From: Flavobacterium sedimenticola
GTDB lineage: Bacteria; Bacteroidota; Bacteroidia; Flavobacteriales; Flavobacteriaceae
Direction of reading: 5' to 3'
Length of the DNA: 64,000 bases
Assembly: GCF_030053345.1 (NCBI RefSeq)
Contig: NZ_JASGBP010000011.1
Span: 49,355 to 113,354, forward strand
In this document: positions 34,230 to 44,346 of the stretch, one piece after another
Layout of the letters: every line of letters begins with the position of its first letter
Numbering within the stretch: position 1 is the stretch's first letter
Notes under the pieces: generated by a model
Seen by the model: only the letters and a program-made list of their open reading frames with translations
Databases searched by the model: none
What the model was told of the DNA's origin: nothing
Program-made: the position numbers and the translations under genes

Positions 34230-35312
34230 ATGAAAAATACAGCTTTAACACACGTTCATGAAAAATTAGGTGCTAAAATGGTACCGTTTGCCGGATACAA
34301 CATGCCGGTGCAATATGAAGGTGTCAATGCCGAGCACGAAACTGTTAGAAATAACGTAGGCGTTTTTGACGTTTCTCATATGGGTGAATTTTTATTGACC
34401 GGTACAAATGCTTTGGCGTTAATTCAAAAAGTAACATCTAACGACGCTTCCGTACTCGAAATAGGTCGTGCCCAATATTCTTGCTTGCCTAACAATGAAG
34501 GTGGAATTGTGGACGATTTAATCGTATATCGCATGAAAGAAGATCAATATTTACTGGTGGTTAATGCCTCTAATATCGAAAAAGATTGGAATTGGATCAG
34601 CGCACACAACGATGTAGGGGTTGACATGCGAAACCTGTCGGATGATTATTCGTTGTTGGCCATTCAAGGGCCGAAAGCGGTTGAAGCGATGCAATCACTG
34701 ACTTCAGTGGATTTATCCGCTATTAAATATTACCATTTTGAAGTCGGACCCTTTGCCGGCATTGAAAACGTTATCATTTCCGCCACAGGTTATACCGGTT
34801 CGGGTGGATTTGAAATATATTGTAAAAATTCGGAAGTCGAACAAATTTGGAATAAAGTCTTCGAAGCCGGTGCGGCTTTCGGCATCAAACCAATTGGTTT
34901 AGCGGCGCGTGACACCCTGCGTTTGGAAATGGGATTCTGTCTATACGGTAACGACATCAACGATACCACTTCACCATTGGAGGCCGGTTTGGGATGGATT
35001 ACCAAATTCACCAAAGATTTCGTAAACTCCGAAAATCTGAAAAAACAAAAAGAAAACGGCGTAAGCCGAAAATTAGTAGGCTTTGAATTATTAGAGCGCG
35101 GTATTCCCCGTCACGATTACGAAATTGTAGATGCCAACGGCAACAATATAGGCATCGTAACTTCGGGAACTATGGCACCCTCTTTGGGCAAGGGAATTGG
35201 CATGGGTTATGTAAAAACGGAATTCTCAGCTGTTGATTCCGAAATCTATATTCAAATTCGAAATAATAACGTAAAAGCGAAAGTAGTGAAGCTTCCTTTT
35301 TATAAAAAATAA
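34230..35312 (+). CDS. gcvT: Aminomethyltransferase, glycine cleavage system T protein
   Basis: 360 residues. Conserved parts include [14 protein letters not shown] near residue 45, [21 protein letters not shown] and the [18 protein letters not shown] segment with folate-site residues. It transfers the methylene group from the lipoyl H protein to tetrahydrofolate, giving methylene-THF and ammonia, in the cytosol. The S41 protease gene begins 5 bases after its stop, so read-through is probable. glyA on the other strand nearby serves the same one-carbon pool. Confidence 0.96.
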   Translation: MKNTALTHVHEKLGAKMVPFAGYNMPVQYEGVNAEHETVRNNVGVFDVSHMGEFLLTGTNALALIQKVTSNDASVLEIGRAQYSCLPNNEGGIVDDLIVYRMKEDQYLLVVNASNIEKDWNWISAHNDVGVDMRNLSDDYSLLAIQGPKAVEAMQSLTSVDLSAIKYYHFEVGPFAGIENVIISATGYTGSGGFEIYCKNSEVEQIWNKVFEAGAAFGIKPIGLAARDTLRLEMGFCLYGNDINDTTSPLEAGLGWITKFTKDFVNSENLKKQKENGVSRKLVGFELLERGIPRHDYEIVDANGNNIGIVTSGTMAPSLGKGIGMGYVKTEFSAVDSEIYIQIRNNNVKAKVVKLPFYKK

Positions 35313-35317
35313 ACACT

Positions 35318-37345
35318 GTGATCAGATTCTTGTCAGTATTGGTTTGTATACCGGGTTTTCTTTTGGGCCAAACCCCAAAAAACCCATGCAAAACCTTGGC
35401 CAAAATCAACCTGCTCATTCAGGAAAATCACTACAAACCCAAACCGATAGACGACAGTTTATCGGTTTATGTTTTTAATACCTTTTTAGATGCGATTGAC
35501 GAAGACCATCGCCTGTTTTTACAGTCTGAAATAAACGCGCTGAAAAAGTATGAGCTTCAAATTGACGATTACATCAACAGTGGTAATTGTGCTTTTTTGG
35601 ATGAATTTTATGGAGCCTACAACAAAACTGTTGAGCGCTACAAAAGAATCCTGCAAAGTATCGAGAACGAACCTTTTGCTTTTTCGAGCACCGAAAAGAT
35701 TGAATTTTCCAAAAAGGCGTTTCCTTTTGTTAATGAAGAAAAGGAACTGAAACACTTGTACAAAAAACGAATTTTATTCAATATTCTTCGAGATATAGCG
35801 GAATTGAGTACCAACAAAGATTCGTTAGTTGCCCATTTCGAACCATTGGCTGTTGCCGGTAAGGCTAAAATTTTAGACCGATACAGATGCAAAACAGATA
35901 ATCTTGAATTAACCCGAGACGAGTTCAACTCGGCTTTCTATAATGCTTTTTGTTCTTATTTTGATCCGCATACCGAATATTTTTCGCAAAGCGAAAAGTC
36001 CTCATTTTACTCCGCAGTGAGTTCCGATAATTTGTCATTCGGCCTGTATGTTTCGATGACTGAAAAAGATGAAATGACCGTGGATGATATCATTCCGGGC
36101 AGTTCGGCCTATTTTACCGAAAAGATTGACAAAGGCGATCAATTACTCAAAATAAAACATCAAAACGAAGAATATGAAATTGCCTGTGCTTCGATGAAAA
36201 AAATTGATGAAATCATCAGTTCCAATCAATACAAGACAGCCGATTTTACCTTCCGTAAAAAAAGCGGAGAAATTTACAGTGTGCGCTTGAGCAAAAAAGT
36301 CATGAGAGACTATCAAAACAATGTCTTCAGCTTTAAACTCAAAAAGGGAAATCAGTATTACGGTTACATTCGGATTCCGAGTTTTTACGCCACGTTCGAA
36401 AGCGGTATTTCCAGTGTGAGTAATGATGTTGCCAAAGAAGTCTACAAATTACAAGAAGATCACATTGACGGCCTCATCATCGATGTTCAAAACAACGGCG
36501 GTGGTTCTATGGAAGAAGCCATCAAGTTGTCGGGGTTATTTATTGATGTTGGGCCCTTAGCCTTAATGAACAACCATAAAAACAAGAAAGAAATCATCAA
36601 AGACATGCACCGTGGTAGTATTTATACCGGGCCGATGGTGGTTATGATTAACGGATTTTCGGCTTCGGCAAGTGAATTTTTTGCCAATGCCATGCAAGAT
36701 TACAACAGAGCCATCATCGTAGGAAATCGCTCTTTGGGCAAAGCTTCCATGCAACGCATTTTTCCGTTAACCGATGAAAACGATGAGTTTTTGAAACTTA
36801 CTTTAGAAAAATTTTATCGGGTAACCGGAAAGAGCAATCAATACTCCGGCATTACGCCCGATGTTACACTTCCATTGTTATTCGACAAGCAGATGCCGCG
36901 TGAAGACAGTTATAAAACAGCCCTGAAAAATGATGAAATTCCGATCCAGCTCAAATTCAATCGCCTACCGAATGACGTTATGAAGAGCACTGTGGTAGAA
37001 GCGGAAAAGAAACGGCTCGAAAAGGATGAAAATGCTATGGCCATACAAAAATTAAACGACCGCATCAATCCGCTATACGATGGCGATTTACCTCCTATTC
37101 TATTGCAGTTTTCGGCCGTTTTTGATGATGTCAAAAAAATCAACAGCTTGTGGAAAGAAATCAAAACCGTGAGCGAAAAAGTATATCCTGTCGACGTAAG
37201 CCAAAATTCGATAGATGAGGAATCTCAAAAATTTGACGATTATTTAAAAAGTTGTACTACTGAAAGAGTCAAAGAAGTTAAAACCAATTACCATATTTTG
37301 GAGTCGTTAAACATCTTGGATGACATTAAAAATTATAAACCGTAA
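35318..37345 (+). CDS. S41-family C-terminal processing protease
   Basis: 675 residues starting at a GTG; no ATG gives a better start. A signal peptide is visible (FLSVLVCIPGFLLGQ). The central part has a PDZ-like domain (about residues 235-325: MTVDDIIPGSSAYFTEKIDKGD), then the S41 catalytic core with the Ser in NGFSASASEFFANA and the Lys in RSLGKASMQ. It is a Tsp/Prc-like periplasmic protease that trims the C termini of envelope proteins. The helical N-terminal region (about 20-200) resembles the family's DUF3340-type extension. It is followed 4 bases later by a secreted helical protein. Confidence 0.88.
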   Translation: MIRFLSVLVCIPGFLLGQTPKNPCKTLAKINLLIQENHYKPKPIDDSLSVYVFNTFLDAIDEDHRLFLQSEINALKKYELQIDDYINSGNCAFLDEFYGAYNKTVERYKRILQSIENEPFAFSSTEKIEFSKKAFPFVNEEKELKHLYKKRILFNILRDIAELSTNKDSLVAHFEPLAVAGKAKILDRYRCKTDNLELTRDEFNSAFYNAFCSYFDPHTEYFSQSEKSSFYSAVSSDNLSFGLYVSMTEKDEMTVDDIIPGSSAYFTEKIDKGDQLLKIKHQNEEYEIACASMKKIDEIISSNQYKTADFTFRKKSGEIYSVRLSKKVMRDYQNNVFSFKLKKGNQYYGYIRIPSFYATFESGISSVSNDVAKEVYKLQEDHIDGLIIDVQNNGGGSMEEAIKLSGLFIDVGPLALMNNHKNKKEIIKDMHRGSIYTGPMVVMINGFSASASEFFANAMQDYNRAIIVGNRSLGKASMQRIFPLTDENDEFLKLTLEKFYRVTGKSNQYSGITPDVTLPLLFDKQMPREDSYKTALKNDEIPIQLKFNRLPNDVMKSTVVEAEKKRLEKDENAMAIQKLNDRINPLYDGDLPPILLQFSAVFDDVKKINSLWKEIKTVSEKVYPVDVSQNSIDEESQKFDDYLKSCTTERVKEVKTNYHILESLNILDDIKNYKP

Positions 37346-37349
37346 ACTA

Positions 37350-38384
37350 ATGAAATTTAATTTTTTAGCTGTTTTTATATTTATTATCACTTTTAATACA
37401 GAAGCGCAAGAATTTAAGTCACCGCTCGACTACCTGAATTACATCGGCAAAGAGCAGGAATCCATTTCCAAAAGTATGTGGAAATACACTTCTGCCGTGG
37501 CGCATTCCAAAAGTGCGCGTCGCATCGACAATACCCGTAAACTTTTGGTGAAGAGCATTCAAACTGCGAGTAAAAAGATTGCTGCGTTGCAAAACGGCTA
37601 CCAAGGTGATACCGAATTCCGGGATCAAATCATCGATTATTTGGCCATCTCCGAAAAAAACATCAACGAAGAATACGATAAAATTATCGACATGCAAGAA
37701 GTTGCCGAGCAATCCTACGACGCTATGGAAGCGTATATCATGATGCGTGATTTGGTGAACAAAAAGATTGAAGCCGAAAATGAAAAAGCCAATTTGGCGC
37801 AGAAAAAATTCTGTGCCAAATACAACATTAAACTAACCGAAGACTCCAGTGAACTGAGCAAAAAAATCAAGATTTCAAACGAAGTCTTTGAATACCATAC
37901 CCAGTTATACTTAATCTTTTTCAAGGCCAATGTAACCGATTTGTACCTCTCCGAAGCCATCAAGAAAAGTGATATCGGTGCCATCCAACAAAATGCGGCA
38001 ACCCTAATTCAATATGCCGATGAAGGTTTGGAAAAACTCAAAACCATCAAACCGTTCAACGCCGACAATTCGATGGTAACGGCCACCAAAAAAGCATTGG
38101 AATATTACAAAAAAGAAGGCCAACAGTTTGCACCGAAAGTAATCGAGTTTTTAATGTTCAACGAAAAATTCGAAAGCGCTAAAAAATCACTCGAATCTAA
38201 ATCGGATAAAGACCGAACCAAGGAAGAGATTGACAACTACAACGGTATGGTCAAACAAATCAATAAAGAAATTGAAAACTACAACAAAATAAACAATACC
38301 AATTATCAGGAAAACAATGCTGTAATCAACGGTTGGAACAGTGCCGGAGACACCTTCATTTCGACGCACGTTCCTGTGGGTTAA
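37350..38384 (+). CDS. Secreted helical protein, LIC11966-like
   Basis: 344 residues from the ATG at 37350; the frame also opens at 37320, but this ATG gives the proper signal peptide (FLAVFIFIITFNTEAQ). The rest is almost entirely helical, with conserved-looking starts such as SPLDYLNYIGKEQESISKS and AQKKFCAKYNIKL. It resembles proteins labelled LIC11966 family surface protein, whose role is unknown; I am not certain of that name. It lies 4 bases after the S41 protease gene and may be a substrate or partner of it (inference). Confidence 0.7.
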   Translation: MKFNFLAVFIFIITFNTEAQEFKSPLDYLNYIGKEQESISKSMWKYTSAVAHSKSARRIDNTRKLLVKSIQTASKKIAALQNGYQGDTEFRDQIIDYLAISEKNINEEYDKIIDMQEVAEQSYDAMEAYIMMRDLVNKKIEAENEKANLAQKKFCAKYNIKLTEDSSELSKKIKISNEVFEYHTQLYLIFFKANVTDLYLSEAIKKSDIGAIQQNAATLIQYADEGLEKLKTIKPFNADNSMVTATKKALEYYKKEGQQFAPKVIEFLMFNEKFESAKKSLESKSDKDRTKEEIDNYNGMVKQINKEIENYNKINNTNYQENNAVINGWNSAGDTFISTHVPVG

Positions 38385-38388
38385 TTTG

Positions 38389-38419
38389 TTTGCATTAACC
38401 GAATATTACGTTATTTTTG
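38389..38419 (+). promoter_or_regulatory. Promoter of the YebC-family gene
   Basis: TTTG (38389-38392), a 19-bp spacer and TATTTTTG (38412-38419) match the Bacteroidota consensus. The start of transcription would be about 27 bases before the ATG at 38453. Confidence 0.85.
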
Positions 38420-38452
38420 CAATCAATTTAGCAATTAAAAATTCTATCAGAA

Positions 38453-39163
38453 ATGGGAAGAGCATTTGAATTTAGAAAAGCCCGTAAAATGAAACGCTGG
38501 TCGGCTATGGCCAAAACGTTTACTCGCATTGGAAAAGATATTGTAATGGCAGTGAAAGAAGGCGGACCGAATCCGGAAACCAACTCGCGTTTGAGAGCGG
38601 TGATTCAGAATGCCAAAGCGGCCAACATGCCGAAAGACAATGTGGAACGCGCCATCAAAAAAGCATCCGACAAAGATACCGCCAATTTCAAAGAAGTATT
38701 ATTCGAAGGCTATGCCCCACACGGCATCGCCATTCTTATCGAAACGGCCACCGACAATAACAACCGTACCGTAGCCAACATCCGCAGCTATTTCAATAAA
38801 TGTAACGGAACGCTCGGTACGCAAGGCTCGGTAGAATTTATGTTCGACCATACTTGTAATTTCCGCATCCCGGCCGAAGGACAGGATGTCGAAGAACTGG
38901 AACTCGAAATGATTGATTTCGGGGTAGAAGAAATCTTCGCCGACGAAGACGGTATCGTGATGTACGCGCCGTTCGAAAGCTTTGGTGCCATCCAAAAAGA
39001 ACTGGAAAACCGCGGACTCGAAATCTTGTCTTCGGGTTTTGAACGCATTCCGCAAATCACCAAAGCGCTTACGCCGGAACAAGTGGCCGATGTCGAAAAA
39101 TTATTGGAAAAAATTGAAGAAGACGACGATGTGATGAACGTGTATCACACCATGCAGGAATAA
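38453..39163 (+). CDS. yebC: YebC/PmpR-family DNA- and ribosome-associated regulator
   Basis: 236 residues, normal length. Family blocks are present: the N-terminal GRAFEFRKARKMKRWSAMAKTF, then GGPNPETNSRLRAVIQNAKAANMPKDNVERAI, YEGYAPHG-type FEGYAPHGIAIL and the NGTLGTQGSVEFMF segment. YebC proteins were described as transcription regulators and, in more recent work, relatives are linked to translation through difficult peptide motifs. The gene has its own promoter and a strong terminator, so it is a single-gene unit. Confidence 0.95.
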   Translation: MGRAFEFRKARKMKRWSAMAKTFTRIGKDIVMAVKEGGPNPETNSRLRAVIQNAKAANMPKDNVERAIKKASDKDTANFKEVLFEGYAPHGIAILIETATDNNNRTVANIRSYFNKCNGTLGTQGSVEFMFDHTCNFRIPAEGQDVEELELEMIDFGVEEIFADEDGIVMYAPFESFGAIQKELENRGLEILSSGFERIPQITKALTPEQVADVEKLLEKIEEDDDVMNVYHTMQE

Positions 39164-39195
39164 TTAACGGTCACATTTTTCAGCACAAACCATCC

Positions 39196-39226
39196 ACTCC
39201 AAGCCTATTGCTTGGAGTTTTTTTTT
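39196..39226 (+). terminator. Terminator of yebC
   Basis: A 9-bp stem (ACTCCAAGC with GCTTGGAGT) and 5-base loop are followed by eight T. Confidence 0.92.
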
Positions 39227-39227
39227 A

Positions 39228-39386
39228 GGAGCACACCAACTCCGCTTTTTTTAACCCTGCTCCCGCTTTCCGTTGCAATCTTTTTTAGTTGGTCAGCTAA
39301 TTCAATATCAGGCTAAGCGTGTCGAAGCAATGTCAGAGGACCATTGAATAACCAACTAAAAAAGGATTTTCGCTGCAATCGGGGCT
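39228..39386 (+). repeat. Dispersed repeat element, copy A
   Basis: It begins GGAGC and ends GGGGCT, like the copies at 44168-44316 and 62411-62598. The left side has TCCCGCTTTCCG before an ATCTTTTTT block; the right side has AAAAAAGGAT before CGCTGCAATCGGGGCT. Inside, TTTTTTAGTTGGT (39281-39293) pairs with 39351-39363 (13 bp perfect) and ATTCAAT (39300-39306) with ATTGAAT (39343-39349), giving a long hairpin. No protein is encoded. It occupies most of the 310-base gap between yebC and the cysteine synthase gene. Confidence 0.7.
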
Positions 39387-39411
39387 ATAACTCAGCAACG
39401 ATTTTTTAAAT

Positions 39412-39440
39412 ACAAAAACGCCAAGCAAAAGCTTGGCGTT
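39412..39440 (-). terminator. Terminator of the cysteine synthase-like gene
   Basis: A perfect 10-bp stem (AACGCCAAGC with GCTTGGCGTT, AAAA loop) reads into a T-rich tract on the minus strand, directly after the gene's stop. Confidence 0.85.
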
Positions 39441-39473
39441 CTCTATATCTAAATTGAAGACAGACGGAACAGT

Positions 39474-40514
39474 CTATTTAATAAACTCTACTTTTTGTAC
39501 TTCTTCAGCATTAATACTGTCAAAAAACCCTTGTTCATTCATCCAGTCATCACTAAATACTTTGCTCATATAACGGGAACCGTGATCCGGGAAAATAGCA
39601 ATCACATTGCTGTTTTCGTCAAACTCACCTTCTTCGGCATATTGCTTAATGGCTTGCATTACCGCTCCGGAAGTATAGCCCACAAACAAACCTTCTTTCT
39701 TGGCTATTTCGCGGGTAGTGTGCGCACTTTCTTCGTCGGTCACTTTCATAAAGTGGTCAATCGAATCGAAATCAGTGGCGGTTGGAATTAAGTTTTTCCC
39801 CAAACCTTCAATGCGATACGGGTAAATTTCATCGGCATCAAATTCTTTGGTTTCGTGGTATTTTTTTAATACCGAACCAAAAGCATCCACGCCTAAAATT
39901 CGGATATTCGGATTTTTTTCTTTTAAAAATTTCGCAGCACCCGAAATGGTTCCTCCGGTTCCGCTGCAAGCCACCAAGTGGGTGATTTTACCGTTGGTTT
40001 GCTCCCAAATTTCAGGACCGGTTGATTTGTAATGCGCATCAATATTTAGTTGATTGAAATATTGATTGATGTAAATGGAACCTTTGGTTTCTTCGTGTAA
40101 ACGCTTCGCCACATTATAATAGGAACGCTCATCATCGGCAGAAACATGCGCCGGACAAACATATACTTTGGCTCCTAAACTGCGTAACATGTCAATTTTA
40201 TCTTTGGAAGATTTTGAACTCACCGCTAAAATGCAATTGTACCCTTTGATGATACTTACCATGGCCAAACTGAAACCGGTATTACCCGATGTTGTTTCGA
40301 TGATGGTATCGCCGGGAGTTAAAATTCCTTGCCTTTCAGCTTCTTCAATGATATATAATGCTATTCTATCTTTGGTGGAATGCCCGGGGTTGAACGCTTC
40401 AACCTTAGCATAAAAGTTACCCGGTAAAGATTCTGTGATTTTATTCAGTTTAATTAACGGGGTATTCCCAATTAAACTTAGCACATTATCGTGAGCTTTT
40501 ATATCTTCTTTCAT
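39474..40514 (-). CDS. PLP-dependent cysteine synthase / cystathionine beta-synthase family enzyme
   Basis: 346 residues of fold type II. The PLP lysine is in [15 protein letters not shown] (near residue 48), the Asn/substrate loop is [13 protein letters not shown], and the phosphate-binding glycine loop is [14 protein letters not shown]. It forms cysteine from O-acetylserine or cystathionine from serine and homocysteine; the sequence alone does not separate these. There is no CBS domain. The protein is cytosolic and the gene is monocistronic, with its own terminator and a TAAATTTG -7-like element upstream on the minus strand (40571-40578). Confidence 0.88.
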   Translation of the reverse strand: MKEDIKAHDNVLSLIGNTPLIKLNKITESLPGNFYAKVEAFNPGHSTKDRIALYIIEEAERQGILTPGDTIIETTSGNTGFSLAMVSIIKGYNCILAVSSKSSKDKIDMLRSLGAKVYVCPAHVSADDERSYYNVAKRLHEETKGSIYINQYFNQLNIDAHYKSTGPEIWEQTNGKITHLVACSGTGGTISGAAKFLKEKNPNIRILGVDAFGSVLKKYHETKEFDADEIYPYRIEGLGKNLIPTATDFDSIDHFMKVTDEESAHTTREIAKKEGLFVGYTSGAVMQAIKQYAEEGEFDENSNVIAIFPDHGSRYMSKVFSDDWMNEQGFFDSINAEEVQKVEFIK

Positions 40515-40593
40515 AAAATAAATTAGTCAAGGCATGTTATAAAGTCCGATTTACAGACCTCCGAACGTTGCAAATTTAATAAAATATTTTAAA

Positions 40594-42657
40594 CTATCTT
40601 TTTATTCCTTCTAAATCTAACAAAAAACTGTATTCTTTGGCGATTTCTTTAATGGCTTCAAACCTTCCCGAAGCGCCACCATGACCCGCATCCATATTCG
40701 TATCTAAGTACAATTGATTGTTGTCTGTTTTTAACACTCTCAATTTAGCGACCCATTTGGCCGGTTCCCAATATTGCACCTGAGAATCATGCAATCCGGT
40801 AGAAATGTACATGTTGGGATAATCCTGAGCCGTTACATTATCGTAGGGCGAATACGAAAGCATATAATCGTAGTACTTTTTTTGATTCGGGTTGCCCCAT
40901 TCGTCGTACTCACCGGTGGTAAGCGGAATGGTTTCATCCAACATTGTGGTGACAACATCTACAAACGGCACCTGTGCAATAACGCCATGGTACAAGTATG
41001 GCGCCATGTTGACCACGGCACCCATCAAGAGTCCGCCCGCTGAGCCGCCTTCGGCATACAAATGCTTGACCGATGTATACTTGCTGTCAATTAAAAACCG
41101 GGAGCAATCGATAAAATCGGTAAACGTATTTTTCTTTTTTAACAGCTTGCCGTTGTCATACCAGGCTCTGCCCAAGTCTTCACCGCCTCTGATATGAGCA
41201 ATAGCAAAAATAAAACCCCGATCGAGTAACGACAATCGCACCGTCGAAAAATAACAATCCATCGTAGCGCCATACGAACCGTAGGCATACAATAGCGTCG
41301 GATTGTTGCCGTTTTTAGACAACCCTTTTCGGTATACCATAGAGATTGGCACTTGAGTTCCGTCTTGTGCGGTAGCCCAAACGCGCTCTTCGGTATAATT
41401 GGCCTTATTAAACTTTCCGCCCAAAACTTCCTGCTCTTTTAAAACCGTTTTGGCTTTCGTTTTCATGTTGAAATCAATCACCGAGGAAGGTGTCGCTAAA
41501 GACTGAAAACTGTATCGCAATACCTCAGTATCAAAATCGAGATTCGTGGTGGTGTACGCGGTATAGGTTTCGCTATCAAACGGCAAGTAATATTCTTCGG
41601 CGCCACTCCACGTTATAATCCGAATTTGATTCAAACCATTGAAGCGCTCCGAAACCACCAAATAATTCGCAAAAATGTCAATATCTTCCAGCAATACGTC
41701 TTCGCGATGCGGAATCACATCTACCCAATTTTCTTTGGTCATAGCGGTTTCCGGTGTTTTCATCAACTTAAAGTTGGTGGCCTTATCCTTGTTGGTAACG
41801 ATGTAAAAATGATCCTCAAAATGCGACATCGAATATTCCAATCCGCGCGTCCTTTTTTGAAAAACCGTAAATTTGGCATCGGGCGTGGTGGCTAACACCA
41901 TGCGGTACTCGGACGTCAAGGTACTGCTCGAACTAATGATAATGTATTTTTTAGATTTGGATTTGTACACCGAAACATCAAAAGTCTCATCTTTTTCGAA
42001 GAAAACCAACACATCTTCGGTAGTATCGGTCCCGAGCTTGTGTTTGTAAATCGTATCCGAACGCAAAGTCTGGGCATCTTTGCGAGTGTAAAACAATGTG
42101 CAATTATCGGCAGCCCAAGTAGCACCACCGGTAGTGTTTTCTATTTTTACCGGAAGAATTTCACCGGTTTGTAAATTTTTAATCTGAATGGTGTATTGCC
42201 TTCTCGAAACAGTATCGACGCCAAAACTCGCCCAAACATTATCTTCACTGACGCTCAAACCTGACAAGTTGAAGTAAGCATGCCCTTTAGCCATTTCATT
42301 GCAGTCAAACATAATTTCCTCGGGCGCTTCCAAACTGCCTTTTTTACGAGAATAAATCGGGTAATCTTTGCCTTTTTCGAAACGCGTAATGTAGTAATAG
42401 CCGTTGTAGAAATACGGCACCGATTCATCGTCTTCTTTAATCCGGGCTTTCATTTCGGCAAACAAGGCTTCCTGAAACGCTTTGGTATGAGCAGTCGCTT
42501 GTCGGTAATAGTCGTTTTCCTGATTTAAATACGCAATCACTTCCGGATTGTCCCGTTCGTTGAGCCAATAGTAATTATCAGTACGAACATGCCCGTGTTT
42601 TTCGAGCTGTTTGGGAATTATTTTGGCTTTTGGCGGAAGTATGTTGGTATCGGTCAT
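40594..42657 (-). CDS. ptrB: S9-family prolyl oligopeptidase, oligopeptidase B type
   Basis: 687 residues, the usual size. An N-terminal seven-bladed propeller (about 70-410) is followed by the alpha/beta-hydrolase domain, with the nucleophile in GGSAGGLLMG, the Asp in STGLHDSQVQYWEP and the His in NMDAGHGGASGR. The start motif HGHVRTDNYYWLNERDNPEV is characteristic of this group. It should cut short peptides after basic residues in the cytosol; no signal peptide is present. A minus-strand TATTTTTG element (42681-42688) lies 24 bases upstream of the start. Confidence 0.93.
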   Translation of the reverse strand: MTDTNILPPKAKIIPKQLEKHGHVRTDNYYWLNERDNPEVIAYLNQENDYYRQATAHTKAFQEALFAEMKARIKEDDESVPYFYNGYYYITRFEKGKDYPIYSRKKGSLEAPEEIMFDCNEMAKGHAYFNLSGLSVSEDNVWASFGVDTVSRRQYTIQIKNLQTGEILPVKIENTTGGATWAADNCTLFYTRKDAQTLRSDTIYKHKLGTDTTEDVLVFFEKDETFDVSVYKSKSKKYIIISSSSTLTSEYRMVLATTPDAKFTVFQKRTRGLEYSMSHFEDHFYIVTNKDKATNFKLMKTPETAMTKENWVDVIPHREDVLLEDIDIFANYLVVSERFNGLNQIRIITWSGAEEYYLPFDSETYTAYTTTNLDFDTEVLRYSFQSLATPSSVIDFNMKTKAKTVLKEQEVLGGKFNKANYTEERVWATAQDGTQVPISMVYRKGLSKNGNNPTLLYAYGSYGATMDCYFSTVRLSLLDRGFIFAIAHIRGGEDLGRAWYDNGKLLKKKNTFTDFIDCSRFLIDSKYTSVKHLYAEGGSAGGLLMGAVVNMAPYLYHGVIAQVPFVDVVTTMLDETIPLTTGEYDEWGNPNQKKYYDYMLSYSPYDNVTAQDYPNMYISTGLHDSQVQYWEPAKWVAKLRVLKTDNNQLYLDTNMDAGHGGASGRFEAIKEIAKEYSFLLDLEGIKR

Positions 42658-42756
42658 GAATTATAGGCTAAAATCATTTACAAAAATAAGTATTATGCAA
42701 GCCTATATTTTTGTTCCTGTCGGAAGTTATAAACGTAAAAATTAACAAACATTACT

Positions 42757-42764
42757 TATTTTTG
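42757..42764 (+). promoter_or_regulatory. -7 element upstream of ybaB
   Basis: TATTTTTG fits TAnnTTTG and lies 21 bases before the ATG at 42785. No clear -33 TTG is seen. Confidence 0.5.
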
Positions 42765-42784
42765 GAGCCTAAATTTTAGAAACC

Positions 42785-43108
42785 ATGTTTGGAGATATGA
42801 TGAATATGATGGGTAAACTGAAAGAAACCCAACAAAAAATAGAAGCTACAAAACAACGCTTGCATACCGTTTTGATTGATGAACAAAGTCACGACGGGTT
42901 GCTCAAAGTGACCCTAACCGCCAACAGAACTCTGAAATCGGTGACCATTGATGATAGTCTTTTGGCCGATAAAGAACAATTGGAAGACTATTTGATTTTG
43001 GTATTGAACAAGGCTATTGAAAGAGCCTCGAGCGTCAACGAAACTGAATTAGCGGCCGTAGCCAAAGAAGGCATGCCGAATATTCCGGGAATGGATAAGT
43101 TCTTTTAG
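42785..43108 (+). CDS. YbaB/EbfC-family nucleoid-associated protein
   Basis: 107 residues, the family's normal size. The pattern is typical: [25 protein letters not shown] in the first helix, a central beta hairpin ([16 protein letters not shown]) and a C-terminal helix ([17 protein letters not shown]). YbaB dimers bind DNA and influence nucleoid structure and expression. In many bacteria the gene lies beside recR and dnaX; here it does not. Its stop codon overlaps the stop of the convergent threonine aldolase gene by four bases. Confidence 0.92.
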   Translation: MFGDMMNMMGKLKETQQKIEATKQRLHTVLIDEQSHDGLLKVTLTANRTLKSVTIDDSLLADKEQLEDYLILVLNKAIERASSVNETELAAVAKEGMPNIPGMDKFF

Positions 43109-44130
43109 AATTTGATTTTAGTTAAATGCTCCAAGACGTATTCGTGCAACACTTGTTTGTAATCGAGATGCGTTACCATACGCAGTTTCCCTTGACCCAT
43201 AGAACTGATGAGTATGCCTTTGGCTTTCAGGGTTTCAATGACTTGTTTCTCGGTTAGCGGAGATTTGACTTCAAAAATGACGATATTGGTTTCTGTCGGG
43301 GCCACATGGGCTACCCAAGACAGTTGTTCCAATACCTGTCCTAATTCTCTGGCACGGCGATGATCATCTTCTAAGCGTGTAATGTTGTTTTGTAACGCAT
43401 AAATTCCCGCTGCCGCCAAATAACCCGATTGGCGCATGTTGCCGCCGAATATTTTCCGGATACGTAAGGCTTTGTGCATGGTTTCGGCATCGGAAATCAG
43501 CACGGAACCAATAGGCGCCCCTAATCCTTTGGAAAAACACACCGAAATGGTATCAAACAAAACGCCAAACTGTTTCGGATGTTGTTTTTTGGCGACCAAA
43601 GCATTCCACAAACGAGCGCCATCTAAATGGTATTTGAGATTGTGGTCGACACAAACTTGCTTAATTTTTTGCAGCTCTTCGATATCATAACAAGCGCCAC
43701 CGCCCTTATTGGTGGTGTTTTCTATACCTACCATTTTGGATAGAGGCGCGTGGTAAAATTCGGGATCGTTAATCCCGGAAGCGACTTGTTCGGCCGTAAT
43801 CATCCCGCGGTTACCGTCGAGTAAATTGAAATTCACGCCACTGTTAAACGAAGCGCCACCGGCTTCGTACAAATGGATGTGCGACCATTTATCGCAAATG
43901 ATTTGGTCTCCCGGATTGGTATTGAGTTTAATAGCGGTTTGGTTGGCCATCGTACCTGAAGGGAAAAACAAAGCGGCTTCCTTACCGAATAAATCGGCTA
44001 CCATTTTTTCAAAAGCATTTACGGTAGGGTCTTGCTTGAACACGTCATCCCCTACTTTGGCATTGAACATGGCTTGCAACATTTCGGGAGACGGTTTGGT
44101 TACGGTATCGCTGATTAAATTTATTTCCAT
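43105..44130 (-). CDS. ltaE: Low-specificity L-threonine aldolase, GntG type
   Basis: 341 residues from the ATG at 44130. A longer open frame reaches 44331, but that part is the reverse reading of a dispersed repeat element and is not typical of the family. The PLP-binding lysine is in [16 protein letters not shown] (near residue 197), and the start [16 protein letters not shown] and [14 protein letters not shown] are conserved. The enzyme cleaves threonine to glycine and acetaldehyde in the cytosol. A dispersed repeat separates it from prfB on the other strand. Confidence 0.93.
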   Translation of the reverse strand: MEINLISDTVTKPSPEMLQAMFNAKVGDDVFKQDPTVNAFEKMVADLFGKEAALFFPSGTMANQTAIKLNTNPGDQIICDKWSHIHLYEAGGASFNSGVNFNLLDGNRGMITAEQVASGINDPEFYHAPLSKMVGIENTTNKGGGACYDIEELQKIKQVCVDHNLKYHLDGARLWNALVAKKQHPKQFGVLFDTISVCFSKGLGAPIGSVLISDAETMHKALRIRKIFGGNMRQSGYLAAAGIYALQNNITRLEDDHRRARELGQVLEQLSWVAHVAPTETNIVIFEVKSPLTEKQVIETLKAKGILISSMGQGKLRMVTHLDYKQVLHEYVLEHLTKIKF

Positions 44131-44167
44131 ATGAAAGTCAGATAGTCTATTTTTGTACGGGATCCTT

Positions 44168-44316
44168 AGCCCGGATGGGAACGGCATCCTTTTTCCCGTC
44201 AGTTCGAGTTTTTTGTTTCGCTTCTCGATACGTCCGCCAAAGCGGCCACTCGAAGTGACGAAACAAAAAGTATCGAGAACCGGGAAAAAGATACAGTGTA
44301 CAGCCGGATGAGCTCC
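44168..44316 (-). repeat. Dispersed repeat element, copy B (inverted orientation)
   Basis: Read on the minus strand it has the same ends as the other copies: GGAGCT at 44316 and GGGCT at 44168, with ATCTTTTTC and GAAAAAGGATGCCG next to them. Inside are two inverted pairs, TTTTGTTTCG (44211-44220) with CGAAACAAAA (44259-44268), and TTCTCGATAC (44222-44231) with GTATCGAGAA (44270-44279). The two pairs cross each other rather than nest. A small CCGC/GCGG hairpin is in the centre. It lies in the 216-base divergent gap between ltaE and prfB and is transcribed in both directions if the -7-like elements at 44148 (+) and 44331 (-) are used. Confidence 0.8.
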
Positions 44317-44346
44317 TAATTTTAAAAACACAAAACTACATTATTT

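Noticed and set aside
44148..44155. TATTTTTG as promoter of prfB
   Set aside because: It matches the -7 consensus but has no -33 element and lies about 190 bases upstream, beyond the repeat; left as unproven.
44131..44331. N-terminal extension of the threonine aldolase frame
   Set aside because: The extra 67 codons are the reverse reading of a dispersed repeat element and do not resemble the family; ATG at 44130 fits the family start.
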